Source: Varunaivibrio sulfuroxidans
GTDB lineage: Bacteria > Pseudomonadota > Alphaproteobacteria > Rhodospirillales > Magnetovibrionaceae
Direction: 5' to 3'
DNA length: 64,000 nucleotides
Assembly (NCBI RefSeq): GCF_029318635.1
Contig: NZ_CP119676.1
Location: 1,811,001-1,875,000 of the forward strand
Below are positions 17,620 through 26,633 of this stretch, one piece after another. The position numbers and the translations under genes are program-made. The first letter of the stretch is position 1; the number at the start of each line of letters is the position of its first letter. A model generated the notes under the pieces. The model was given only the letters and a program-made list of their open reading frames with translations. It was not told the origin of the DNA and did no database searches.

Positions 17620-18146
17620 AAACTAAAATCCGGGTAATCGCGATCACGCGGCGCGATCACGGCGGGGGCGATCGGCCACGCGATGGCGAAGGCGGGATCG
17701 TCCCAGCGCACGCCCTGAGCCAGCGCCGGTTCGTAATATTCCCCCATCAGATAGAGCACCTCGGTATCGTCCCTAAGGCTGAGGAAGCCATGGGCGCAGC
17801 CCGGCGGGACGAACAGGGCGCGGCGGTTTTGCGCCGAAAGTTCGACCCCGAACCAGTCCCGGAAGGTCGGCGAAGCGGGCCTGAGGTCCACCGCGACGTC
17901 GAAAATCGCCCCCCGTACGCACTGCACCAATTTCGGGTCGGGCCGGGGGACGCCTTGAAAATGCAAGCCGCGCAGCGTTCCGCGCCGTTTGTTGACCGAC
18001 AGATTGGTCTGCGCCACGGTCAGGTCGATCCCGGCGGCCTCGAACTCCCGCCGACAGTAGGTGCGGGCGAAAAACCCCCGGTCGTCGCCATGGGAATCGA
18101 TATCGACCGTGCGCACCCCGCCGATCGGGGTCTTGTCGATACGCAT
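17616..18146 (-). CDS. dTDP-4-dehydrorhamnose 3,5-epimerase-like protein
   Basis: Cupin-fold sugar epimerase of the RmlC/RfbC family, 176 residues. Family motifs: DDRGFFARTYCRREFEAAGI, QTNLSVNKRRGTLRGLHFQ (active-site His in LRGLHFQ), DVAVDLRPASPTF and FVPPGCAHGFLSL. In this setting the substrate is more likely a CDP-linked 4-keto-6-deoxyhexose than dTDP. The ATG overlaps the preceding stop (TGATG). Last gene of the minus-strand operon 22117-17616. Confidence 0.87.
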   Translation of the reverse strand: MRIDKTPIGGVRTVDIDSHGDDRGFFARTYCRREFEAAGIDLTVAQTNLSVNKRRGTLRGLHFQGVPRPDPKLVQCVRGAIFDVAVDLRPASPTFRDWFGVELSAQNRRALFVPPGCAHGFLSLRDDTEVLYLMGEYYEPALAQGVRWDDPAFAIAWPIAPAVIAPRDRDYPDFSF

Positions 18147-19369
18147 CAAAAGACCTCGATATCGGGGATCGCGACCACGAAGCGCCCACCCCAGTCGCGG
18201 ATGAAGGCGATCTGTTCGGTAATTTCACCGCGCAGGTTCCAGGGCAGGATCAGCACGTAATCGGGACGCGCCGCGGACAATTTTTCCGGCGCCGCGATCG
18301 GGATTTTACTGCCCGGCAGGAAGCGCCCCTGTTTGGCCGGATTAAGATCGACGACGAAGGCGATATCGTCCGGCCCCACGGCGCAATAATTCAACAAGGT
18401 ATTGCCCTTGGCCGCCGCGCCGTAGGCGGCGACGGTCTTGCCCCGGGCGTGCGCTTCGGCCAGGAAGGCCTTCAACCCATCGCGCACGGCGCGGACCCGG
18501 GCGTCGAAATCGGTATAGGTGGCCAAGTCGTCCAATCCCGCCTCCGCCTCCCGGCGGCGCATCTCGGCCAGCCCCGGACAGGGACGATGGACGGCCCCCT
18601 CGTGGCAGGCGTAGATGCGCAGCGAGCCGCCGTGGGTCGGCAACGCTTCGACATCGAACACCCGCAACCCGGCGGCGGCGAAAACGCGCTCGACGCTCAT
18701 CAGCGACAGATAGGAATAATGTTCGTGATAGATGGTGTCGAACTGGACCTGCGCGATCAGGTTCAACAGGTGGGGAAATTCCACCGTCACCACGCCGTCG
18801 TCGTTGAGCAAGGTGGCCAGACCGCGGACAAAATCGGTGATATCGGGAACATGGGCCAGAACATTGTTCGCGGCGATGATGTCGGCGCCGTGTCCTTCAC
18901 GGCGCAACTGGGCGGCGGTGGCGGCGCCGAAGAACAGCACCTCGGTGGGGATCCCCTTGTGCGCGGCGGCGTTGGCCACGCTCAAGGACGGCTCCACCCC
19001 CAGCACCCCGATCCCCGCCTTCAGAAAGTGTTGCAGCAGGTAACCGTCATTGCTGGCGACCTCGACCACCTTGGAGCCGGGACCCAGGGCGAAGCGCGCC
19101 GTGACCGCTTCCTGATAGGCCTTGGCGTGGGCGACCCAACTCGACGAATAGGATGAAAAATAGGCGTAATCGCTGGAAAATATTTCATCTGCGGGGACCA
19201 CCTCATCGAGCTGCGCCAAAAAACATTGCCCGCAGATCATCGCGCGCAGAGGATAGGTTTTTTCCGCCGCTGCGGGATCATCGACATAGCTGTTGGATGG
19301 CGGCTGGCGGCCCAGATCGACCAGGGCATGGCGCAGCGGCGCGCCACAAAATCGGCAAGAGGTGGTCAT
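18146..19369 (-). CDS. SAM-dependent sugar C-methyltransferase
   Basis: 407-residue protein with the three-part build of NDP-hexose C-methyltransferases (TylC3/CloU type). The N-terminal zinc-binding domain has CRFCGAPL ... CGQCFLAQLDE (four Cys). The SAM domain has VVEVASNDGYLLQHFLKAG and GVEPS, then YHEHYSYLS. The C-terminal domain carries AYGAAAKGNTLLNYC and FVVDLNPAKQGRFLPGSKIPI. Such enzymes methylate C3 of a 4-keto-6-deoxysugar. Overlaps the rfbG stop by four bases and the epimerase start by one, so tightly coupled to CDP-sugar synthesis. Confidence 0.9.
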   Translation of the reverse strand: MTTSCRFCGAPLRHALVDLGRQPPSNSYVDDPAAAEKTYPLRAMICGQCFLAQLDEVVPADEIFSSDYAYFSSYSSSWVAHAKAYQEAVTARFALGPGSKVVEVASNDGYLLQHFLKAGIGVLGVEPSLSVANAAAHKGIPTEVLFFGAATAAQLRREGHGADIIAANNVLAHVPDITDFVRGLATLLNDDGVVTVEFPHLLNLIAQVQFDTIYHEHYSYLSLMSVERVFAAAGLRVFDVEALPTHGGSLRIYACHEGAVHRPCPGLAEMRRREAEAGLDDLATYTDFDARVRAVRDGLKAFLAEAHARGKTVAAYGAAAKGNTLLNYCAVGPDDIAFVVDLNPAKQGRFLPGSKIPIAAPEKLSAARPDYVLILPWNLRGEITEQIAFIRDWGGRFVVAIPDIEVF

Positions 19370-20430
19370 GGCGCAGCGCCCCCATCCCAATAGCTGTGAA
19401 TTTGATCCATGGTTTCCCGGACGACATCCGCCCCGGCGTTGAAGGCTCGGTACCACTGCGCGGTCAGGCCGACGCTTTGCGCCAACGACAGGCGCGGCCG
19501 CCAGCCCAGCGCGGCGGCGGCCCTGGCGGCGTCAACCGCAAGCGCTGTTTTTTCCTTCAGGTCGGACGGCGCGACGCGGGGGACATGGCGCGAACCCAAG
19601 GCCGCCAACATGCGCGCGCTGATCGCCTCGACGGTGTAGGTATCGTCCGACAAGGGACCGAAATTGAGCGCCCGGGGCGTCGCCGGGTCGCGGGCCAGGG
19701 CCTCGATATACATCAGGTACCCCGCCGTCAGGTCGAGCACGTGCTGCCACGGGCGCGTCGCCTTAGGATAGCGCAGGGTCAACGCGCGGTCATCCTTTTC
19801 GGCGCGCCAGATATCGGGGATCAGGCGGTCTTCGGAAAAGTCGCCGCCGCCGATCACGTTGCCCGCCCGCGCGGTGGCGACGGTGACGCCCTTTTCGGCG
19901 AAAAAGCTCGACGCCCACGATTGCGCGACGATCTCCTGCGCCGCCTTGGAGGCCGAGTAGGGGTCGTCGCCGCCGAGCGGCGCATCCTCACCGAAAGCCG
20001 CGCCGCGCTCGTCGTTGCGATAGACCTTGTCGCTGGTGATCACCAGGACGGTCTTTAGGGACGGCGCCGCACGCAGAGCCTGAAGCAGGTTGGCCGTACC
20101 CAACACGTTGGTGTGCACGGTCTGCAGCGGCTCGCGATAGGATCGGCGCACCAGCGCCTGCGCCGCCATGTGGATGACGATTTCGGGATCGGCGTCCTGC
20201 ACCGCGGCGGCCACCGCCCCACCGTCGCGGATGTCGCCGATGTGGGAGGTTACGCCCCCGTGGCCATCCAACAGGGCGAACAGGGACGGCGTGGTTTCCG
20301 GGGTCAGGGAAAAACCGGTGACCTTGGCCCCCAGGTCGGCCAGACACAACCCGGCCCAGCTTCCCTTAAACCCGGTATGGCCGGTCAATAGGACTCGCTT
20401 GTTTTCCCAGAAATTACGATCAATGGTCAT
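19366..20430 (-). CDS. rfbG: CDP-glucose 4,6-dehydratase
   Basis: Extended SDR, 354 residues, converting CDP-glucose to CDP-4-keto-6-deoxyglucose. Opening NFWENKRVLLTGHTGFKGSW is the RfbG hallmark (TGHTGFKG NAD motif); VITSDKVYRN and the catalytic DDPYSASKAAQEIV (Tyr-x-x-x-Lys) follow, and GNVIGGGDFSEDRLIPD is typical. Its substrate-producing partner rfbF lies 9 kb away at 29224 on the other strand. Overlaps the glycosyltransferase gene upstream and the C-methyltransferase downstream by four bases each. Confidence 0.95.
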   Translation of the reverse strand: MTIDRNFWENKRVLLTGHTGFKGSWAGLCLADLGAKVTGFSLTPETTPSLFALLDGHGGVTSHIGDIRDGGAVAAAVQDADPEIVIHMAAQALVRRSYREPLQTVHTNVLGTANLLQALRAAPSLKTVLVITSDKVYRNDERGAAFGEDAPLGGDDPYSASKAAQEIVAQSWASSFFAEKGVTVATARAGNVIGGGDFSEDRLIPDIWRAEKDDRALTLRYPKATRPWQHVLDLTAGYLMYIEALARDPATPRALNFGPLSDDTYTVEAISARMLAALGSRHVPRVAPSDLKEKTALAVDAARAAAALGWRPRLSLAQSVGLTAQWYRAFNAGADVVRETMDQIHSYWDGGAAP

Positions 20431-21437
20431 TGTCCATCCTCTCTCGGCGCCCCCATGCGCGCCTTATCCGCCGCCCGCAGCCGCGCCCCGTGACGCGACG
20501 ACGCCAGCCCCAAAAGATACGCCGCCGCCCCGGCGAGGCGCGCACCGTCGCGCAGCGCCTTGGCGCGGTTCAAAATGAGGGCGTAGCCAAGCGCCTTGGG
20601 TCCGTGGCGCGCCATCGCCCTCAGCGCCAGTGCGGCGGCACGGGCCTTGCCGCGATACTTGGCCTCGAAGTAAAATCGCGACCACGATATATGATAAAAT
20701 TTTTCGACATGGGGCCACCAACCGCCGCCGATGGACCCGCCGCCGATATGCTCCGCCCGGGCCGTGGGATCGAAAATGACCGTGTGGTCGCGCGCGCGTA
20801 GGCGCATGCACATATCGTCGTCCTCGTAATATAAAAAGATCGCGGGATCGAAAAAGCCGATTTCACGCATCGCCGTCATGCGCACCAGATTGACCGCGCC
20901 GGAAACCACCCAGGTGCAGAACGGCCCCTCGGGAACCGGCTCGTCCGCGCGACCCCGAGGCATTTTTTCCCGTCGGTGCACGGCGGCGTCGAACGATTTG
21001 TCGATGGACCCGTCCGGGGCCACCAGCGCGGGGGCGATCACGGCCGCTCGGGGGTCGTTTTCGGCGTCTTCGACCAACCGTTCGAGGGCGTCGCCGATGA
21101 GAATCGAATCGGGGTTCAACAACAGGGCGAACGGGGTTTTCACGCGCGCCAGCCCCATCGAGGCGGCGTTTCCGTAGCCGACTCCACGGACGTTGCGCAC
21201 CAGTGTCGCGTGCGGCGCGACACGGGCGACCACGTCCGGAGTGTCGTCCCTGCTGGCGTTGTCGATGACGACGATGTGCGGAGCATGGCCGATCGCCTCC
21301 AGGCACGCGGCGATGACCGCCCCGCTGTTGTGAGTGACGACGACGACCGTTGTTTTCCGCCATGACGTGGACGGGGCCCGGCGATCATGGGTAGACCGAC
21401 AGTGCGGACCGTTCGGGTCTTTTACGCGTTCCGCCAA
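20427..21437 (-). CDS. Glycosyltransferase family 2
   Basis: GT-A fold inverting glycosyltransferase, about 336 residues. N-terminal TVVVVTHNSGAVIAACLEAI and VVIDNASRDDT, donor-binding FALLLNPDSI, and FLYYEDDDMCMRLRARDH, a rhamnosyltransferase-like element. The start is uncertain: a TTG at 21437 behind AGGAAGG is chosen because it clears the upstream stop; a GTG at 21485 in the same frame would overlap the methyltransferase gene by 25 bases. Probably adds a sugar during glycan assembly. Confidence 0.82.
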   Translation of the reverse strand: MAERVKDPNGPHCRSTHDRRAPSTSWRKTTVVVVTHNSGAVIAACLEAIGHAPHIVVIDNASRDDTPDVVARVAPHATLVRNVRGVGYGNAASMGLARVKTPFALLLNPDSILIGDALERLVEDAENDPRAAVIAPALVAPDGSIDKSFDAAVHRREKMPRGRADEPVPEGPFCTWVVSGAVNLVRMTAMREIGFFDPAIFLYYEDDDMCMRLRARDHTVIFDPTARAEHIGGGSIGGGWWPHVEKFYHISWSRFYFEAKYRGKARAAALALRAMARHGPKALGYALILNRAKALRDGARLAGAAAYLLGLASSRHGARLRAADKARMGAPREDGQ

Positions 21438-21460
21438 AGCGCGCGGCCTTCCTGCTGTCG

Positions 21461-22117
21461 TTAACCGAAAATTTGTGACCACCACGACCTCTTCGGGCCG
21501 CGAACGGCGAGATAGCGCCAGACCGAAATCCCGAAATGGCGGTCGAAATTCCGCACCAGTTCAAAATCCGGATCGGCGCACAATTCATCGAAAACCTTCT
21601 TGCAGTCCGCGACGGCCAGGGTGTCGTGCAAAACATAAATCGCACCCTTTTTGGTCACGGTTTTCGCCAGGTCGATGTCCTGCTTCAACCCCTTATAGCT
21701 GTGGTCGCCGTCGATGAAGGTAAAGTCCACCTGACCGGCATAACCCTCGATGGCCTCGCGCACGCTTTTTTTGTGGGAATCCTCGATCAGCTCAAGGACG
21801 ATTTCGGTCTTAACCGTCTTTTTGATGCGGTCCCAGTGCGGGAATTTCGGATGCTCGCCGATATCGACCACGATCGTTTTATCGACCCGGTAGTAATCGC
21901 GCAGAAATTTTGTCTGTCCACCCGAGGCGATGCCAATATCCAGCGCCAGCTTAGCCGGAGGAACCTCGGTCGCCATGAAATGAACGAACTGGGAATATTC
22001 CTCGGGGTCTTGTTGAAGATGTAGACCGTCCGCTTTTTCGGGGAATCCGAAAACCTCGCCATGGTCGGATCCCGCTTCGATGACGGCCTGTTTGATGTCT
22101 GCTTGCGTAAGGGACAA
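21461..22117 (-). CDS. Class I SAM-dependent methyltransferase
   Basis: About 218 residues. Motif I-like ALDIGIASGGQTKFLRDYY, then VVDIGEHPKFP and VDFTFIDGDHSYKGLKQDIDLA, the FIDGDHSY pattern of the Methyltransf_24 / cephalosporin-hydroxylase-like family often found in polysaccharide loci. No ATG fits the N-terminus; a TTG at 22117 preceded by GAGGAG is the best start, with a TTG at 22147 as alternative. First gene of the operon running to 17616; its upstream region is occupied by copy A of the repeat element, which may carry or have displaced its promoter. Confidence 0.75.
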   Translation of the reverse strand: MSLTQADIKQAVIEAGSDHGEVFGFPEKADGLHLQQDPEEYSQFVHFMATEVPPAKLALDIGIASGGQTKFLRDYYRVDKTIVVDIGEHPKFPHWDRIKKTVKTEIVLELIEDSHKKSVREAIEGYAGQVDFTFIDGDHSYKGLKQDIDLAKTVTKKGAIYVLHDTLAVADCKKVFDELCADPDFELVRNFDRHFGISVWRYLAVRGPKRSWWSQIFG

Positions 22118-22158
22118 CGCGCGCTCCTCGCGGTGAGTTAAGGTCAACGTCCTGACCC

Positions 22159-22427
22159 CAGGGTCAGGACTTATTCATCTGATGCGTCTGGTTTGTGAAA
22201 AATGTCACAAGCCTAGGAGAAGACTTGCCGGAAGTGCCGTTCACTTTCAAAAGTCTTCGACGACGTTCCTGGGGCAGTTTTCACAAATCCCTGCGGGACG
22301 GGATGAATTTAAGCGCGGATGTCGTTGAAAAACCCTTGCAATGAGGGCCATTGCGGCGGGCCCTCCGCCTAACCCACACTTAAATTCATCTCCGCCAGAC
22401 GCATTAGATTAAGAGGTCCTGACCCTA
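22159..22427. mobile_element. MITE-like element, copy A
   Basis: 269-base non-coding element with terminal inverted repeats of about 33 bases, somewhat decayed (ends AGGGTCAGGAC ... GTCCTGACCCTA). It matches copy B at 53294-53562 in reverse orientation over the whole length with only scattered mismatches. Internal hairpin arms GATGAATTTAAG/CTTAAATTCATC are kept. The left end has CA where copy B has TA. Directly outside the left end, 22149-22158 reads GTCCTGACCC, identical to the tip of the element's other end, which suggests a remnant of a neighbouring copy. No transposase is encoded. Lies between the glycosyltransferase gene at 22507 and the methyltransferase gene. Confidence 0.85.
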
Positions 22428-22506
22428 GTTACACGTCCGTGAATTGAAAAACAACGCTTAGCCGTCCTTTTATGAAGATTGGCTCCGACCCGAGGCGATT
22501 TATCTA

Positions 22507-23334
22507 CTATCCGCCTTGGCGAAGCGCCCGCCGCCATTTTTTAAATCTCCGCGCGAGTCCCCTCTTTTTATGGGGATCGGGTCCCGCGTCCTCGGAAGAC
22601 CATGCTAAATTGCGCAACCATACCTGCGTTTCGGGATCGGCCGCGTCATAGGCCTCCGTGCGGTTATCGCCGATCAATAATTTTTCCTGTCCGGCGTTGC
22701 GAAAAATGGGCGGACCGGACCATGCCTCCTTGGCGAAAATTTCCCCATCTCGATCGACGACATAAGGCTCCAATCCCCGTTTCAAAATTTGCCGCGTGAC
22801 GCCGTTGGGGCCCGCCTCGAATAAGTTAGCGTCTCTCTTTTCGTTCATCGGCCAGGTTTCGAGATCCAAGAAAAGGGCTCTCGAAATTAAAAATCCCGTC
22901 GTGCGTATATGATAATTTGGAAACGGCGTTTCCGGGCCGATCGGCTCCCAACTCCCGCTCGCCCCGACGATGCCGGCGTTCGACCGCCGCTCGAAAACCG
23001 CATTCAATTTATGCAGCCAATTGGACGCGAGAATGACACTGTATGTGTTCAAAAAGCAAAAGCGATCGTATCTGCATTGGCGGGCGACCTCCAAATACGA
23101 TCCCAAGTCGAAACCGCGGTCATCGACATCCATCGACACATGGGGAAGGCCGGAAAGGCGCGCCGCGTACGGCGCTTTGTCCGGCCCCTCGAATCCCTTG
23201 AAGACAACCACTAAATCATGGACGCGCGGCTCTTTCATGCGGCGGTACGATTCCAAGAATCTGTCCAGAAAAGCGGCCTCGCCGCCCTTGCGCAGCAGGT
23301 ACACGACGGCGAGAGACGGGTTCTCAGCGGCCAT
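22507..23334 (-). CDS. Putative glycosyltransferase / polysaccharide locus protein
   Basis: 275 residues, soluble. The layout (AVVYLLRKGGEAAFLDRFLESY, then HDLVVVFKGFEG, DDRGFDLGSYLEVARQCRYDRFCFLNTYSVIL, NAGIVGASGSWEP) resembles rhamnan-synthesis/GT-A-like proteins, where an FLN/S segment follows the nucleotide-sugar region; a canonical DxD is not clear. The C-terminus is basic (HKKRGLARRFKKWRRALRQ), which may bind membrane or RNA. Assignment rests on fold-like pattern and neighbours only. Divergent from the ABC exporter gene. Confidence 0.6.
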   Translation of the reverse strand: MAAENPSLAVVYLLRKGGEAAFLDRFLESYRRMKEPRVHDLVVVFKGFEGPDKAPYAARLSGLPHVSMDVDDRGFDLGSYLEVARQCRYDRFCFLNTYSVILASNWLHKLNAVFERRSNAGIVGASGSWEPIGPETPFPNYHIRTTGFLISRALFLDLETWPMNEKRDANLFEAGPNGVTRQILKRGLEPYVVDRDGEIFAKEAWSGPPIFRNAGQEKLLIGDNRTEAYDAADPETQVWLRNLAWSSEDAGPDPHKKRGLARRFKKWRRALRQGG

Positions 23335-23683
23335 GGGGCGCAGCCTCCCCCCGGCGCGGCGGAAAAATGAACCCCGCCCCGAGTAATATCGCTTTTGCGC
23401 TCATTGACCCCCGCCTTCCAAGCCCCGACGACCGATTCCGGCCCCTGGGGGTCCTTGCCCCGAATCGCCTCGTGCGCCCTATCATGACCCGAATTTATGA
23501 CAGAGGCCGGCGGTTTTGTCATGTTCCGTCGTCCCTTCGTGTCGTCCCCATTCGCATCTTTCGGTTTCGCGCGCGCGCCGGTAATGGTACGACAAGGGCC
23601 GGTCATATAAATATTTCTCGGCGCGCACCAACCTTGCGCCGCTACGATCGTTCCGCCGACTTTATGTGCGAGGAAAAATATCG
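23335..23683. other. Divergent intergenic region
   Basis: 349 bases between the putative glycosyltransferase (minus) and the MsbA-type exporter (plus). Open frames cross it but have no family character and overlap the exporter out of frame. It should carry both promoters; an AT-rich patch at 23606-23620 is the most promoter-like stretch. No clear repeat or operator is seen. Confidence 0.45.
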
Positions 23684-25495
23684 GTGTTTAAACCTTCCGC
23701 CCAAACCGCGACCTGGCCCTTGGTCCATCGCCTGTTTCGCGAGGCGATCCGACCCTACCTGGGACGGATCATGCTGGCGCTGGCGTTCATGGCCATCGCC
23801 GCGGCCTGTCAAGGCCTTACCGCATGGCTTATGGAACCGGTGGTCGATGACGTCTTCACCCACGGCGATCAAACCAAACTGTGGTGGGTCGCCGGCGCGG
23901 TGCTGGCGACGTTCTTCACCAAGGGCAGCGCCGAATTCGCCCAGGCCGCGCTGATGAACCACGTCGGCCTGCGCACCATCGCCGATCTGCAATGCCGCCT
24001 GTTCGCCCACTTGATGACCCTGGACGTGCCGTTTTTCAACGTCACCTCGCCGGGCAGCCTGGTGTCGCGCTTCATGGTCGATATCAGCATGATGCGCCAG
24101 GCCATCGCCAGCGCCATCACCGGCATCGGCAAGGATACCCTCAGCGTGATCGCCCTAGTCGGCGTGATGTTTTACCAAGATTGGATTCTGGCGCTGGCGT
24201 CGTTCATTGTTTTCCCGATTGCGATTTATCCGATTTCGCGCCTCGGCAAGCGGATGCGCAAGGTGACGGTCAACACCCAGGAACAACTGGGCACCTTGAA
24301 CATGGTGCTGGAACAAAGTTTCCACGGCAACCGGATGGTCAAGTCCTTCGCCATGGAGGATTACGAAACCGCCAAGGTGCGCACCTTGACCGAGCGGATT
24401 TATCACCTCACCCAGAAGGCGGCGATCACCCGGGCGCTGTCCAGCCCGGTGATGGAGACCCTGGGCGGCGTCGCCGTCGCCGTGGTGATTATCTACGGCG
24501 GGTACCGGGTGATTTCCCATGAAACCACGGCGGGCGCGTTCTTTTCCTTCATCACCGCGTTGATGATGGCCTACCGCCCCCTGAAGGCGCTGGCCAACTT
24601 GAACACCACCTTGCAGGAAGGCTTGGCCGGGGCGCAGCGCCTGTTCGTGCTGCTCGACCGCCGGGCGGCGATCGTCGAAAAGCCGGACGCCGTGACTTTG
24701 GAGAACTGCCGCGGCGACGTGGCGTTCGATCATGTCGCCTTCCATTATGTACCCGAAACGCCGGCGTTGGAAAACGTGTCGATCGCCATCCCCCAGGGTA
24801 AAACGGTCGCCCTGGTCGGCCCGTCCGGGGCGGGCAAGACGACGATCTTGAACCTTATTCCCCGTTTCTTCGACGTGACGGGCGGCGCGGTGCGCATCGA
24901 CGGCCACGACGTGCGCGACCTTAGCTTCGCCTCACTGCGCGCGGCGATCGCCTTCGTTAGCCAAGATATCGTCCTGTTCGACGACACGGTGCGCGCCAAC
25001 ATCGCTTTCGGACGCCCCGGGGCGTCCGAACGGGAGATCGAGGACGCCGCCCGTCACGCCGGAGCCTTCGATTTCATCCAGGCGTTGCCCGAAGGCTTCG
25101 AGACCCCCGTCGGGCAACGCGGCATGAACCTGTCGGGTGGACAACGCCAGCGCATCGCCATCGCCCGCGCCATCTTGAAAGACGCCCCGATTTTACTGCT
25201 CGACGAGGCGACCAGTGCGCTCGACACCGAATCCGAACGCCACGTCCAGGGCGCCCTGGAACACTTGATGAAAAATCGCACCACGGTGGTGATCGCCCAC
25301 CGCCTATCGACCATCGTCAACGCCGACATCATTTACGTCATCAATGACGGAACCATCGTCGAGCAGGGATCGCATCGGGAATTACTCGCCAAAGGGCGCT
25401 ATTACGCCGGGGTCTATCACCAGCAGTTTTCCCGCCAAGGTGAAAGCGATGCGATGGCGGCGCCGATTACGCCGCCGATTGCACCAACGTCTTGA
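23684..25495 (+). CDS. msbA: MsbA-type lipid/glycolipid ABC exporter
   Basis: ABC half-transporter, 603 residues, fused membrane and ATPase domains. Six membrane segments lie within about residues 25-310; the nucleotide-binding domain has Walker A GPSGAGKTT, signature LSGGQRQR, Walker B ILLLDEATSALD and H-loop VIAHRLSTI. VVDDVFTH and GNRMVKSFAMEDYE are MsbA-like. It likely flips lipid A core or a related lipid across the inner membrane. GTG at 23684 behind GAGGAA is chosen; a GTG 18 bases upstream is the alternative. The 3' end overlaps the convergent GT4 gene by 29 bases. Confidence 0.88.
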   Translation: MFKPSAQTATWPLVHRLFREAIRPYLGRIMLALAFMAIAAACQGLTAWLMEPVVDDVFTHGDQTKLWWVAGAVLATFFTKGSAEFAQAALMNHVGLRTIADLQCRLFAHLMTLDVPFFNVTSPGSLVSRFMVDISMMRQAIASAITGIGKDTLSVIALVGVMFYQDWILALASFIVFPIAIYPISRLGKRMRKVTVNTQEQLGTLNMVLEQSFHGNRMVKSFAMEDYETAKVRTLTERIYHLTQKAAITRALSSPVMETLGGVAVAVVIIYGGYRVISHETTAGAFFSFITALMMAYRPLKALANLNTTLQEGLAGAQRLFVLLDRRAAIVEKPDAVTLENCRGDVAFDHVAFHYVPETPALENVSIAIPQGKTVALVGPSGAGKTTILNLIPRFFDVTGGAVRIDGHDVRDLSFASLRAAIAFVSQDIVLFDDTVRANIAFGRPGASEREIEDAARHAGAFDFIQALPEGFETPVGQRGMNLSGGQRQRIAIARAILKDAPILLLDEATSALDTESERHVQGALEHLMKNRTTVVIAHRLSTIVNADIIYVINDGTIVEQGSHRELLAKGRYYAGVYHQQFSRQGESDAMAAPITPPIAPTS

Positions 25496-26633
25496 TGTAG
25501 TCGCCAAACTGGGCGGCGATGATCGGCGCGGCGAAACGCGCCTCGACGATGGCGCGGGCCTCGCGCCCCATGCGTCGGCGCGCCGCCGGGTCCGCGGCCA
25601 ACCGTTCAATGGCGTCGGCCAGCGCCGCAACGTCGCGCACCGGCGCCAAAAATCCGTTGACGCCGTCACGAACGACGTCGTGGCACCCCGCGACATCGGT
25701 GGTAACGGACGGGCGGGCGCACGCGCCGGCTTCGAGCAGGCTCTTGGGCAACCCTTCGCGATACGACGGCAACACCGCGATATCGGCGTCCGCCCACTGC
25801 CGGGCGATATCGGCGCGCGGTCCCAACCAATCGATCAGGCCTTCATCGCGCCAGCGTTCAAGATCGCCCGCGGCAACGCTTTGCGGGTTGGCGGGGTCGG
25901 GCGCGCCGATCAGGCGGACCCGCACCGCGGGCGCGCGCACGGCGAGAATGCGCGCCGCCGCGATCAATTCGCCGACACCCTTGTCCCATAACATCCGTCC
26001 GACATAAAGGGCGACCACGGGGCGTTCCTTCTGCGTTTCGGTTTCCTCGGGCGGAACGGGATAGGCGTCAAGGTCGATACCCGAGCCGGCGATAATCACC
26101 GTGCGCGCCGACGTGCCTATTTTTAACCGATCGTTTAAAAATTCTCGATCATCTTCGTTTTGCACCAAAATGCGCGCCTGCCCGCCGCGCAGCAGAAGGC
26201 GCAGGGCGGCGACGATGAAAAAACGCAAAATACGCGCCTTCGGGTCGGAACCGATAAAGACGTACCCCAACCCGGTGAACGCCGCAATCAACGTCGCGCG
26301 GCGATGGAACAAGCGGGCGATCGCCCCATAAACGATCGCCTTAACGCCACCGGCGTAGACCACCGTCGGCGTGACGCGGCGAAATATCCGCACCAGATCA
26401 CCGATCGCCGTCGCTTCGCGCAGTGGATTTAGGCTTTTGCGTGCGATCTTCCAGGGCAAGGCCGCGAAGCCGTGTTTGGCGATCTCGCCGCCGTGTCCGG
26501 TGTCCCCGCTGGCCACCGCGACGGCGAAGCCCGCCCGGCGCGCGCCCTCGGCCATCGGCAGGCGATGGCGCAAAAAGGCGGTATCCTCGGTGGCGAGGAA
26601 AAGAATTGACGGCGTGGGTTTATCCACCGCCAT
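25467..26633 (-). CDS. Glycosyltransferase family 4
   Basis: GT-B fold retaining glycosyltransferase, 388 residues from the ATG at 26633. The acceptor half has LFLATEDTAFLRHRLPMAEGARRAGF and VVYAGGVKAIVYGAIARLF; the donor half has VALYVGRMLWDKGVGELIAAARIL, ADIAVLPSYREGLPKSLLEAGACARPSVTTDVAG (the E-x7-E motif region). This layout is close to WbpH/TuaC-like sugar transferases acting on lipid-linked glycans. Overlaps the O-antigen ligase gene upstream by 14 bases and runs tail-to-tail into the exporter gene. Confidence 0.88.
   Translation of the reverse strand: MAVDKPTPSILFLATEDTAFLRHRLPMAEGARRAGFAVAVASGDTGHGGEIAKHGFAALPWKIARKSLNPLREATAIGDLVRIFRRVTPTVVYAGGVKAIVYGAIARLFHRRATLIAAFTGLGYVFIGSDPKARILRFFIVAALRLLLRGGQARILVQNEDDREFLNDRLKIGTSARTVIIAGSGIDLDAYPVPPEETETQKERPVVALYVGRMLWDKGVGELIAAARILAVRAPAVRVRLIGAPDPANPQSVAAGDLERWRDEGLIDWLGPRADIARQWADADIAVLPSYREGLPKSLLEAGACARPSVTTDVAGCHDVVRDGVNGFLAPVRDVAALADAIERLAADPAARRRMGREARAIVEARFAAPIIAAQFGDYIKTLVQSAA

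Noticed and set aside
19153..20058. 301-residue plus-strand frame
   Set aside because: Antisense to rfbG and the C-methyltransferase; no family pattern.
23367..23954. 195-residue plus-strand frame overlapping the MsbA-type gene
   Set aside because: Out of frame with the exporter and Arg/Pro-rich; the exporter has complete domains.
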